From NCBI GenBank assembly GCA_020049465.1, contig JAIFKS010000007.1, positions 1 through 64,000 of the forward strand: DNA of 64,000 bases, in the 5' to 3' direction. The first letter of the stretch is position 1; each line of letters opens with the position of its first letter. Below the pieces are notes generated by a model. That model did no database searches. It was not told the origin of the DNA and saw only the letters and a program-made list of their open reading frames with translations. Of the stretch, positions 35,621 through 43,707 are shown piece by piece. This DNA comes from a bacterium (GTDB taxonomy: Bacteria > Krumholzibacteriota > Krumholzibacteriia > LZORAL124-64-63). The position numbers and the translations under genes are program-made.

Positions 35621-37020
35621 CGCCCACCCCATTCCCGGATCCCGGCCCGCGCCTCCAGCAGCGCCGCCATCAACAATCCCAGCGCCACCCATGCGTGCGG
35701 CAGGTTGTACTGGGCGAAGGTCATGGTCTGGACCGCGATCGCCGCACCGGCCGCCGACAGCGCCCCTGCAGCGACCCACGACCATCGGTCTCCTTCACCC
35801 GGCTCCGGAACCGCAGCCCGGCGCCGCCACACCGCACGCACGAGTCCACCGGCACCGAACATCAGGGCCGCGAAGCCCAAAAGCCCCGTTTCGCACAGGA
35901 CCAGCAGCGGAAAATTCGCCACGACCGGCCAGGTGAACATCGCCTGGAGCCCAGCCGGGTCCACGAGAGCCGGGAAATGCCACCCGAACTGTCCCCAGCC
36001 GATCCCCACCACCGGGCTGAGCGTGAAAGCGCGCCAGGCGGCCTGCATCGAATAGAGCCGCGTGAGATTCGACCAGTCGTTCACGCTGAACGTCTGCGCC
36101 AGGCGGCGCGCCGGTAGCAGGACCGGCTCCCAGCCGGCGATGGCGGCCGTCACCAGGACGAGCGCTGCAGCACCGCCGAGGATCAACCCCAGGCGCCGCT
36201 TCCGACGCCGGACCGCCCCCGCCAGCGTCGGTGCCGCCCACCACGCCGCCACCACCACCCCTCCCACCGCCCCGAGCCAGGCGCCGCGCGACCAGGTCAG
36301 CAGCAACAGCAACGACAGCGCACCGGTTGCCGCCCGACGCGCGAACGCCGACCAGCCCGTCAGTGCGACCACGGGCAACGCCAGGAGCAGGTAGTTGCCC
36401 AGGTACAAGGGTTCACAGGCCGTGCCGCGCAGCCGCGGAATCTCGAGGAATCGGTTCCCGACATACAGTTCGGCTGAACCGCTGAGGATCGACGGATTGG
36501 AGGTGAAGATCCGTTCAAGGTCTGCGAGCAGCATCGACGAACGGTGGTAGCCGACTTGCTGCAGCAGTCCGTACGCCGCCTGTAGCAGTGCGCCGGCCAC
36601 GAGCCAGCGGGCCGTGCTGCGCCACGCCGAAGGTCCCCGCAGGTGCACCACCGGCCAGAGCGTGAAGGCCGCCATCACCGTCATTTGGACCACCTGCCGC
36701 AGGTAGCGGCTCCACGCGGCGGCGGCGCCAACTTCCGCGGGCGCCAACCAAAGGCCACCGGCCGACATCAGCACGGCCACCACGGCCGCGCCCAGTCCCC
36801 ATCGCCACGAGCGCGGCAGGTCGTTCCAGAGGTTTCCCGGTCCGGAAACAAGCCAGGTCAGCGCCATGAACAGCCACGACGGCTGCAGTCCCGCGCCCGC
36901 ATCCCGTCCCGTGGTCAGGATGATCAGATCAGCCCCGATCCAGGGCAGCATGACGAGGGTCAGCCCCCACAGAACCCCAGCGGCGCGATCCCGGGGGGAA
37001 AGGGATTTCGCCGTGGGCAT
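35617..37020 (-). CDS. O-antigen ligase/polymerase family membrane protein
   Basis: 467-residue protein with about 12 hydrophobic helices and the Wzy_C/O-antigen-ligase pattern: EIPRLRGTACEPLYLGNYLLLALPV, the LTWSRGAWLGAVGGVVVA helix, and the large periplasmic loop with RLYSMQAAWRAFTLSPVVGIGWGQFGWHF. It would polymerise or ligate lipid-linked chains at the periplasmic face. Whether it is a Wzy polymerase or a WaaL ligase cannot be decided from sequence. The ribosome site is weak. It lies 188 bases downstream of the degenerate kinase-like gene. Confidence 0.85.
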   Translation of the reverse strand: MPTAKSLSPRDRAAGVLWGLTLVMLPWIGADLIILTTGRDAGAGLQPSWLFMALTWLVSGPGNLWNDLPRSWRWGLGAAVVAVLMSAGGLWLAPAEVGAAAAWSRYLRQVVQMTVMAAFTLWPVVHLRGPSAWRSTARWLVAGALLQAAYGLLQQVGYHRSSMLLADLERIFTSNPSILSGSAELYVGNRFLEIPRLRGTACEPLYLGNYLLLALPVVALTGWSAFARRAATGALSLLLLLTWSRGAWLGAVGGVVVAAWWAAPTLAGAVRRRKRRLGLILGGAAALVLVTAAIAGWEPVLLPARRLAQTFSVNDWSNLTRLYSMQAAWRAFTLSPVVGIGWGQFGWHFPALVDPAGLQAMFTWPVVANFPLLVLCETGLLGFAALMFGAGGLVRAVWRRRAAVPEPGEGDRWSWVAAGALSAAGAAIAVQTMTFAQYNLPHAWVALGLLMAALLEARAGIREWGGR

Positions 37021-37208
37021 GGGATCAGCGGGGCCACCGCGCCGGGCGCGGCGGTGCGATCAGGGGAGCACCGGTTCTCGGGAACGAAACAGGCAGCATC
37101 GTGGGCCTCGCGGCAGCGGTGATCAAGACAGGCGGCGGCAGCCGGCTCCGTGGCGGACCCTAGGGCAGCGCCCGGGCCCGGTCCACCGAAATCCGGCGGG
37201 CGTCCGTT

Positions 37209-38054
37209 TCAACGACGTTCACTTGCGGGCAGGACCCCGGCCACGGCGGCCGCAATCTCCGCGAGCATGACGGCTCCGGCTTCGGCGCCGCCCGGTGGCG
37301 CGGCTGGGAACACCCTCACCGTCACCGGCGAAGGCCCGACGGCACCGCGGGCCAGTTCCTGCAGGTGTGCCTGGTTACGCCAGCCGGGATCGCCCCTCCT
37401 GCCGACCGGTCGATGGGACCCGGGTCGCTCGTCCCAGGCATCGGGGACGACCAGAATCTCGATCCTTTCGGGTCTCAGCAGGGCGGTCAGCCGCCGCAGA
37501 CATTCCGCGGAACCGGGCGCCGCCGCTTCCCCGGCCACGACGCACCAGACCAGTGCCGACCAGCGCACCGGCGCCGCCCGGGCGACGGCCGGCAAACCGG
37601 CCGCGATTTCCCAGATCGGCAGGGTTGCCCCCGAAGCTTCACCGAGCAGACGCCAGCGAAGCCACAACGGCGAACCGGGACCGAACCCGCCGTTGGGCGC
37701 CAGCCATTGCGCGCGCAATCCCGCCGGCAGGTCCGCCCGCACCGCGGGCGGGGGTTCAGCGGGATCAGCGCCGCCCAGATAGCTGAAGGCGGACCAGGCC
37801 ACGGTCTCGTCTTCGAACAGACAGCTTCCCCAGCGGTCCGACTGTCCGGCCGCCGCCGCCGCCAGACCCGCCGCCGCGCAGGCGGCCGCGCGCCCGGCGC
37901 CGGGCGTCGCCACGGCGACATCACGGCAGACCACGGCCGCGTCGTCCGGCACCGGGTCGCCGTCGGCGGAGAGGAAATGATGCGCGATCGCATCGATATG
38001 GTGGGAACGCAGGGCCCCTTCGGCCGCGCCGGCGGGGCGTTGCTGTCGGCTCAT
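37209..38054 (-). CDS. P-loop-less relative of ParA/BY-kinase ATPases (tentative)
   Basis: 281-residue soluble, Ala-rich protein. Residues ~45-70 read AAVVCRDVAVATPGAGRAAACAAAGLAAA, which lines up with the Walker A of bacterial tyrosine kinases (Ser-Ala-x-Pro-Gly-Glu-Gly-Lys-Ser-Thr) with the Lys replaced by Arg and the Thr by Ala. Near residue 178, WSALVWCVVAGEAAAPGSAECLRRLTALL resembles the segment following Walker B. No intact nucleotide-binding motif remains, so it would be a pseudo-ATPase. It sits between ParA-CBM48 and the polymerase gene, where a chain-length regulator often occurs. If this alignment is wrong it is simply an orphan of unknown function. The GC-rich stretch 38055-38146 upstream holds only an imperfect hairpin. 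Confidence 0.4.
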   Translation of the reverse strand: MSRQQRPAGAAEGALRSHHIDAIAHHFLSADGDPVPDDAAVVCRDVAVATPGAGRAAACAAAGLAAAAAGQSDRWGSCLFEDETVAWSAFSYLGGADPAEPPPAVRADLPAGLRAQWLAPNGGFGPGSPLWLRWRLLGEASGATLPIWEIAAGLPAVARAAPVRWSALVWCVVAGEAAAPGSAECLRRLTALLRPERIEILVVPDAWDERPGSHRPVGRRGDPGWRNQAHLQELARGAVGPSPVTVRVFPAAPPGGAEAGAVMLAEIAAAVAGVLPASERR

Positions 38055-38146
38055 GCTGCGGACTCCGGGCTGCGCTGACAAGGGCTCACGTGGCACGGGC
38101 AACGGTGGCGGGGGGCGGCGGCGACAAGCGCCCCCGCCCCCAGGGT

Positions 38147-39223
38147 TCAGGACACCGTGATCAGACTGTTGGCGCCGCCGAATTCGTTGGGAGCGGTCTC
38201 CGCGTTGTGCGGATCCGGCAACCAGGCGCCGTCGACGATGAACCGATACTGGTGGGGGCCGGGCTCCATCATCAGGTATGTCTCCCAGATCCCGTCTTCA
38301 CGGCGCGCCAGCGGCAGCCCCTTCGCCGACCAGTCGCAGAAGGATCCGGTCAGCCGTACCGAACGCGCACGCGGGAAATCAGCCTCGAAGTGCACGCCCG
38401 CCTTGGTCACCTGCGGCCCGTGCAGCAGGGCGGTCCAGTGGTCGAGCGCCGCCACGGCCACCGTGGCCTCCGCCTTGCCGGCCACTTCGCGCGCCAGCAT
38501 CCGGAAATCGTGGGCGCCGCGCGAGTCCGCGTCGAGCCGCGCCACCGGCTGCCCGGCTCCGGCCGCTTCCCGGAAACGCACCGTGTGGTGGATGATCGTT
38601 TCCATCAACTCGTCCGGGTACAATTCGGCCAGTTCCTCCATGATCCTGCGCACGAACAGCGGGCGCGTGTCGAAATCCGCCATCAGGACGCGCGGAATGA
38701 CGTCGTGCCCTTTCTTCTGCCGCAGCATCGAGAGCGTCTCGCGCATCTTGCGCACAGCCTGCAGGCTGTAGCAGCTCGGGTCCACCGGGATGATGACCTC
38801 TCCGCTGGCCAGCAGGGCGTTGAACGTCAACAGCCCCACGCTGGGCGGGCAGTCGATCAGGATGAAATCGTACGGCAGGGCACTGCGGCGCAGGTTGTTG
38901 CGCAACCGCAGGTCCTTTTCCGCTTCGCGCGCCAGGGCCATCTCGACGGCGCTGAGTTCGACGCCCGCGGGCACCAGGTGCAGGTTGGGTTCGATCTCCA
39001 GAAAGGCGTCCTCGACCAGGATGTCCGTGGTCAGAAACAGGTCGTAGGTGCTCAGCGTGAAATCGCGTTCGCGGAATCCGAAGGACAGGGTCGCGTGACC
39101 CTGGGGATCGTTGTCGATGAGCAGGACTCTGTGGCCCAATTGGGCGAGGGCGGCGGCAAGATTGGTCGCGGTGGTGGTCTTTCCGCAGCCGCCTTTCTGG
39201 TTGGCCAGGGCAACGACGCGCAT
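38147..39223 (-). CDS. ParA-family ATPase fused to a C-terminal CBM48 glycan-binding domain
   Basis: 358 residues. Residues 1-250 are a full ParA/Soj ATPase: the deviant Walker A KGGCGKTTT (10-18), LLIDNDPQGHATLSFGF, FILIDCPPSVGLLTFNALLA and VIIPVDPSCYSLQAVRK. Residues ~275-358 form a compact beta domain (VRLTGSFCDWSAKGLPL, GIWETYLMMEPGPHQYRFIVDGAWLPDP), which is the CBM48/AMPK-beta glycogen-binding fold with its aromatic residues kept. A ParA attached to a carbohydrate-binding domain is an unusual architecture. No parB or parS is nearby; the neighbours are polysaccharide genes, so it may position or regulate the polysaccharide machinery. Chromosome segregation seems less likely. Confidence 0.88.
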   Translation of the reverse strand: MRVVALANQKGGCGKTTTATNLAAALAQLGHRVLLIDNDPQGHATLSFGFRERDFTLSTYDLFLTTDILVEDAFLEIEPNLHLVPAGVELSAVEMALAREAEKDLRLRNNLRRSALPYDFILIDCPPSVGLLTFNALLASGEVIIPVDPSCYSLQAVRKMRETLSMLRQKKGHDVIPRVLMADFDTRPLFVRRIMEELAELYPDELMETIIHHTVRFREAAGAGQPVARLDADSRGAHDFRMLAREVAGKAEATVAVAALDHWTALLHGPQVTKAGVHFEADFPRARSVRLTGSFCDWSAKGLPLARREDGIWETYLMMEPGPHQYRFIVDGAWLPDPHNAETAPNEFGGANSLITVS

Positions 39224-39342
39224 GCCGAATCCTTTCGATCATGGATCGCGGTCTGTCCCGTCCGTCCGGGCTTCCAGCCCGTGCGGCGCATCTATGTCGA
39301 AAGGGGCGGCCGTCGGGTCGGGGCGCCACCACCTGAAACGCG

Positions 39343-39370
39343 ACATTACGGCGATGCGATCACCTGTCAA
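39343..39370 (-). promoter_or_regulatory. sigma70-type promoter for parA-CBM48
   Basis: Minus-strand TTGACA (39365-39370, consensus) and TAATGT (39343-39348) with a 16-base spacer, about 115 bases upstream of the ParA-CBM48 ATG. A 17-base palindrome begins at the edge of its -35 box. Confidence 0.7.
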
Positions 39371-39386
39371 TCATTAATTTAATGAT
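39370..39386. promoter_or_regulatory. 17-base A/T-rich palindrome at the parA-CBM48 promoter
   Basis: ATCATTAA-T-TTAATGAT is a perfect palindrome that touches the -35 hexamer of the ParA-CBM48 promoter and stands out in GC-rich surroundings. Its place and symmetry suit an activator or repressor dimer. No regulator gene is adjacent. Confidence 0.55.
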
Positions 39387-39426
39387 CTCCTTACGCCCCG
39401 GCGCGACCTCTCTCCCACCCGCGGCG

Positions 39427-39876
39427 TCATACCCCCGACAGGCCGCGCAACCAGAAGTAGCAGCCCACGCCCACGCACATGCCGCCCGCGACCTCGCCCC
39501 AGGTATGCCCCACCAGTTCCCTCAAGCGGCCGCCGGGCAACGGCAGGCCGGCGTGCAGAGCCTCGCGCAAATCGTTCAGGAGCCGCGCCTGTTTGCCCAT
39601 TTCCTGCCGCAGCCCTGTCGCCTCGAACAGCACGAAAACGCCGAAAACGAGCGCCAGGCTGAACTGCGCCGAAGCCGCGCCGTCCGCCCGCCGGACCAGG
39701 AGAGCCAAGGTCGTCACCGTGGCGGCGTGGGAACTGGGCATGCCGCCGTTGGCGAAAAACAGCAGCGGGCGCCAGCGCCTGCGGGTCACCGCCTCCCACC
39801 CCACCTTCGCCGCCTGGGCGATCAGCCCGCTGAGCAGGGCCACCAGGCCCGCGTTCCATTCCACGTTCGCCCCCAT
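39427..39876 (-). CDS. DUF212 (divergent PAP2) membrane protein
   Basis: 149 residues with about four hydrophobic helices. NGGMPSSHAATVTTLALLV is the phosphatase-like signature of the divergent PAP2 family (YuiD type), and VLFEATGLRQEMGKQARLLNDL is its conserved second block. In full PAP2 phosphatases such motifs act on lipid phosphates; in this short family no reaction is established. The ATG at MGANVEWN is chosen because the membrane domain starts there. It ends about 40 bases before the palindrome and promoter of ParA-CBM48, so it is probably a separate transcript. Confidence 0.85.
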   Translation of the reverse strand: MGANVEWNAGLVALLSGLIAQAAKVGWEAVTRRRWRPLLFFANGGMPSSHAATVTTLALLVRRADGAASAQFSLALVFGVFVLFEATGLRQEMGKQARLLNDLREALHAGLPLPGGRLRELVGHTWGEVAGGMCVGVGCYFWLRGLSGV

Positions 39877-40118
39877 TTCCAGAATCCCCCGGACCGCCCC
39901 GGACGGGGCGGCCGACGCCAGTCTACGACATCGACCGGGCAGGGCAACGCGCAACTTGAGATTTTACCGCGGTTCTGCCATCATATACGATTGATCTGCG
40001 GTGCGGCGCGCCGGTACGCGGCGGCGCCGTCTCTTGTTGTCCTGATCCGGAACGGGCGGGCACGCCGTGCGCGCGCGCGTCCAGCGGTCCGCACCACCAC
40101 AGGCAAGGGGTTCGTTCG
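39877..40118. other. divergent promoter region between DUF212 and PpiD-like genes
   Basis: 242 bases between oppositely directed genes. An A/T-rich stretch at 39954-40000 includes TTGAGA and TATACG on the plus strand and TAAAAT on the minus strand, but no pair has ideal spacing. The rest is GC-rich and featureless to me. Confidence 0.4.
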
Positions 40119-41936
40119 ATGTTCCAGTTCCTCCGCTCCCAAGCCAAGATGTTCTACTGGGTGATCGCCGGCAGCTTCGTCCTGTTCGGATTCTTCATGT
40201 ACGCGGGCGACACCGGCTGCCGCGCCGGCGGTTCCGGAGCTGCCGGCGCCGGCATCATCGGCACCGTCAACGGCGAACCCCTCTCGGCGCAGAACTACGA
40301 CCTGGCCGTCCGCCAGCAGGTCGCCGCGATGCGCCAGCAGTCTCCCGAGCGGGAACTGAATTCGAACCAGTACGCGATGGCGCAGGACCGTGCCTGGACG
40401 CTCATGGTGCAGGACGCGCTGATCCAGAAGGCCATCGATGAGCGCAAGATCAAAGTCACCGACCAGGAAATCCTGGACGTCCTGACCAATAACCCGCCGG
40501 CCGAGATTCTGGCGCCGTACCGTACCGAGGACGGACAGCTCGACCTGAACCGTTATTACGCCGATCTGCAGAACCCCGAGAACGACTGGTCGGATATCGA
40601 GAACTACGTGCGCCAGCTGCTTCCGCGGCAGAAGCTGACCGAAGAGATCGCCGCGGGCGCGGTCGTCAGCGAAGAGGAAGTCCGCCTCGAATACGTGCGG
40701 CAGTCCGGCCTCGCCATGGCCGAGTACTTCGGCATCGCCTTCGGCGACATCTCCGACGGCTACAACCCGACGGATGCGGAGATCAGCGCCTGGTACGCGG
40801 CCCATCCCGACGACTACCGTCACGACGGCCTGGCCGCCTGCAAGGTCGTCCGTTTCGCCAAGGCGGCCAGCAGCGCCGACGAGAAGGAAGTGCTCGACTC
40901 CCTGACCGAGGTGCGGCAGGACATCCTGTCCGGCAAGCTCGACTTCGCCACGGCCGCACGGCAGTTCAGCGACGATACGGGTAGCGGAACCCGTGGCGGG
41001 GATCTGGGCACGTTCGACCGCAACCGCATGGTGCCCGAATTCACGAAGGTCGCCTTCGGCCTGCCGGTCGGGCAGATCAGCGAACCGGTGCGCACCAAGT
41101 TCGGATACCACCTCATCGAAGTCACGGCACAGGAGACCGGCGCCGACGGCGAGGTCGTCCGGATCACGGCCCGCCACATTCTGCAGAATGTCGCGCCGGG
41201 ACCGCAGACGCTGGACCTGATCGCCGAATCGGCCAACGGGTTCCGCGGCCGCGTCGACGCCGGCAGCTTCGCCTCCACCGCCCAGGCCGAAGCCCACGAG
41301 ATGCTGTCACCGGCGCCGGTCGCGCGCGGCCGGGATATCCCGGGCCTGGCCATGTCGATCATGGGCACCAATTGGCTGTTCACCGCGAAGGCCGGCACGG
41401 TCAGCCCGGTCTTCGAAAACGACGACTGCTACTACGTGCTGCTGGCCGAGCGCATCGACCCGGCTGGTATCCGCACGCTGGACGAAGTCCGCAGCCAGAT
41501 CATGCTGGCGCTGCGCAAGCAGCACAATGCGCAGGTGGCCCGTCAGCGACTGGCGCCGGCGATCGCCGCCGTCAATGCCGGTGCGGCGATGAGCCAGGCA
41601 GCGGGCCAGTTCGGCCTCAAGTACGCCGTGACCGACACGTTCTCGTACAACAGCAACGTGGCGGATGTCGGCTACGGCACCGACTTCAACAAGGAGATCA
41701 TCGAGGGCCTGGTCGGACGCCTGACGCCCGAGGTCGAGACCGCCCGCGGTGTCTATGTGGGCAAGCCCCTGTGGATCAAGCCGATCGACGAAACCGACTT
41801 CGCCATGCGCCGCGCCGGGATCCAGCAGGCCCTGCTGGCGCGCGCCCAGGGTGAGATCGTCGAGAAGTGGCTGCAGGATCTGAAGGACCAGGCCAAGATC
41901 GAGGATCGGCGCGCTCAGATGCGCGGCGACGGCTGA
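40119..41936 (+). CDS. PpiD/SurA-type periplasmic peptidyl-prolyl isomerase
   Basis: 605-residue membrane-anchored foldase. One N-terminal helix (MFYWVIAGSFVLFGFFMYAG) is followed by a SurA_N-like region (GTVNGEPLSAQNYDLAVRQQV), a parvulin domain near residues 270-345 (LDFATAARQFSDDTGSGTRGGDLGTFDRNRMVPEFTKVAF) and a second degenerate rotamase-like part up to ~480. The protein would help fold outer-membrane or secreted proteins emerging from SecYEG. It is a plus-strand gene alone between minus-strand neighbours and ends in a strong terminator. Confidence 0.9.
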   Translation: MFQFLRSQAKMFYWVIAGSFVLFGFFMYAGDTGCRAGGSGAAGAGIIGTVNGEPLSAQNYDLAVRQQVAAMRQQSPERELNSNQYAMAQDRAWTLMVQDALIQKAIDERKIKVTDQEILDVLTNNPPAEILAPYRTEDGQLDLNRYYADLQNPENDWSDIENYVRQLLPRQKLTEEIAAGAVVSEEEVRLEYVRQSGLAMAEYFGIAFGDISDGYNPTDAEISAWYAAHPDDYRHDGLAACKVVRFAKAASSADEKEVLDSLTEVRQDILSGKLDFATAARQFSDDTGSGTRGGDLGTFDRNRMVPEFTKVAFGLPVGQISEPVRTKFGYHLIEVTAQETGADGEVVRITARHILQNVAPGPQTLDLIAESANGFRGRVDAGSFASTAQAEAHEMLSPAPVARGRDIPGLAMSIMGTNWLFTAKAGTVSPVFENDDCYYVLLAERIDPAGIRTLDEVRSQIMLALRKQHNAQVARQRLAPAIAAVNAGAAMSQAAGQFGLKYAVTDTFSYNSNVADVGYGTDFNKEIIEGLVGRLTPEVETARGVYVGKPLWIKPIDETDFAMRRAGIQQALLARAQGEIVEKWLQDLKDQAKIEDRRAQMRGDG

Positions 41937-41985
41937 TCCGCCGGTTGCGGCGCTCCGCGCCGGTTGATCGACACTGATTCCGCGA

Positions 41986-42019
41986 CGAAGGGCCCGGAGC
42001 ATGCGTTCCGGGCCCTTCG
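41986..42019 (+). terminator. intrinsic terminator after the PpiD-like gene
   Basis: CGAAGGGCCCGGA (41986-41998) pairs perfectly with TCCGGGCCCTTCG (42007-42019) around an 8-base loop, followed by CTTCCTTTC. It lies about 50 bases after the stop and, being symmetrical, may also stop the converging minus-strand transcript that ends at 42061. Confidence 0.8.
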
Positions 42020-42060
42020 CTTCCTTTCGGATCCGACAACCGACCAGCGGTTCGCCGGCT

Positions 42061-42492
42061 TCAGTCCCCGCCGAACGGATTGCGCGGTTTCCGCCGCCGG
42101 AATTCGCGAAGATCGTCATCCATCTGCCGCAGTTGATCCTGGCGCAGTTTCTCGTGCTCACCCGAATCGAACAGATGCGCCAGCTTCTCCGCCTCTTCAC
42201 GTTTGCGTTCGTCGAACGCGCGCAGATCGTCGCCGATTGCCGGGCCTTCCCCGTCCTCGAGCTGTTCGATCGCCAGATGGTCACGAATCTCCAGATGCGT
42301 TTCGTAGGCGCTGCTGACCAGGGCGACCGCGCCCAGATCCTGCAGCGCCGCCGCCTGCAACCGCACCTGGCTTTCCGCGGTGCCCAGCAGCTCCGCCAAC
42401 TCCTCGGGGGTCGGACCCCGCCCGAGCCGGTGGGCCAGCACCCGCACGCCTGCCAGCAACAGATGCGCGTCCGCCCTCGGCAGTCTGATCAT
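42061..42492 (-). CDS. conserved small protein downstream of mrfB, function unknown
   Basis: 143 residues, soluble. The first 70 residues could form a winged-helix-like fold (HLLLAGVRVLAHRLGRGPTPEELAELLGTAESQVRLQAAALQDLGAVALV). The second half is strongly charged and helical (LRAFDERKREEAEKLAHLF, RQDQLRQMDDDLREFRRRKPRN). I recognise no named family. Its ATG overlaps the stop of the MrfB-like exonuclease (ATGA), so it is made with the repair pair and may be a DNA-binding or partner subunit. That role is inference from coupling only. Confidence 0.7.
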   Translation of the reverse strand: MIRLPRADAHLLLAGVRVLAHRLGRGPTPEELAELLGTAESQVRLQAAALQDLGAVALVSSAYETHLEIRDHLAIEQLEDGEGPAIGDDLRAFDERKREEAEKLAHLFDSGEHEKLRQDQLRQMDDDLREFRRRKPRNPFGGD

Positions 42493-43703
42493 GGGTCCAC
42501 TCCCTGTTCCGTTCCCGCCGAGCGGGCCAGCCGCCGCAGCAGACGTTCCTCGCGCCCCGGCTCCCCGCACTGCCGTGCATGTCCGAGAGCCTTCTCCAGG
42601 CGCGCCAGCCGATGTTCATAGAGGATCGCCGCTTCGCGGTGGGCCCAGGTTCCGGCGCCGGACGCCAGCGCCGCTTCCAGCAACGCTTCCAGGTCGACCC
42701 AGCACCGCGCCCGTTTCAGGATCCGCACCGCGTCGACCGTGAACGGAGGGGCAACGGCGAACGTCGCTTCAGCGCTGCCGGCCGCCAGCGCCGCGCAGAT
42801 CCACGCCGCCGCCGTATTGTCGTCACGCCGCCGCTCGGCGACCCTCGCCAGGGCCCACGCCCGCCGCCAGTCCGGTTCGATCGCGTCGGGCCCGGCCCCC
42901 GCGGCGCGACTTTCGGTGCAGAGCCGATCCAGAATCCAGGCCATGCCGGCCAGGTCCCACCGGTTGTGGCGCAGCACGCAGAGCAGATCGTCGGTTCCTT
43001 CGCCGGCCAGCCAGGCGCGCCATACTTCGGGAATGCGCGCGCCTTCGATGTCGCCTTCGCCGCGCGCCAGGCCGCACACCCGCGTTTCGACGGTTTGCTG
43101 CCGGCAGTCCGGCAGCGTCCGACCCCACATGCGTCGGCAGGCCGGCAGCAGATCCCAGGACAGGGCGTGCGCCAGCGGATCGGTCCGGCGGTTCATCAGC
43201 GCCCGTGTCCGCAGGAGCGGCAGGTCGAACGCCGCTCCGTTGAAGGTCGCCACCACTTCGAACGGCGCCGCCCATTCCGCCAGCGCGCAGAGCATTCCTG
43301 ATTCGCGGCCCGGACCCGGCAGCAGAAGCTGCCGTACCACCAGTTCGGGACCCTCCCACCAGGCCAGTCCCACGAGGAACGCCAGCGTGCCGGTGCCTCC
43401 GGACAGTCCCGTCGTCTCGGTGTCCAGAAGCAGGATCTTCTCGCGATCAGGCCGACGGTCGGCGTACCTCGACAGGATGCCTGCCAGATCCGGCAGGGAG
43501 ACCGGGACCGGAGGCCCGGCTTCGCGCCACTCGCGCACCCAGCACGGTCCTGCGGTCGTCGACACTTCGCGCAGGCCGAGTTCCGCCGGCGGCGCCTCGG
43601 GAATTCCAGAGCCGTCGCCGGGCGGCGACAACGCCGGGTCCGCCGCCACGGCCCCCCGGTTCGTCAGCCGATCCAGACGCGCCAGTCTCTGCCGCAGATC
43701 CAT
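42489..43703 (-). CDS. mrfB: MrfB/YprB-like DEDD exonuclease
   Basis: 404 residues. An RNase H-like 3'-5' exonuclease fold of the YprB type: LLLDTETTGL with Asp94 and Glu96, FNGAAFDLPLL with Asp160, and LRHNRWDLAGM with His246 and Asp250, giving the DEDD set. The last ~140 residues are helical repeats (TPR-like), as in YprB. In Bacillus the MrfA helicase and MrfB nuclease repair mitomycin lesions independently of UvrA. Here it follows the MrfA-like helicase by four bases and is coupled to the unknown gene after it. Confidence 0.82.
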   Translation of the reverse strand: MDLRQRLARLDRLTNRGAVAADPALSPPGDGSGIPEAPPAELGLREVSTTAGPCWVREWREAGPPVPVSLPDLAGILSRYADRRPDREKILLLDTETTGLSGGTGTLAFLVGLAWWEGPELVVRQLLLPGPGRESGMLCALAEWAAPFEVVATFNGAAFDLPLLRTRALMNRRTDPLAHALSWDLLPACRRMWGRTLPDCRQQTVETRVCGLARGEGDIEGARIPEVWRAWLAGEGTDDLLCVLRHNRWDLAGMAWILDRLCTESRAAGAGPDAIEPDWRRAWALARVAERRRDDNTAAAWICAALAAGSAEATFAVAPPFTVDAVRILKRARCWVDLEALLEAALASGAGTWAHREAAILYEHRLARLEKALGHARQCGEPGREERLLRRLARSAGTEQGVDP

Positions 43704-43707
43704 GGTC

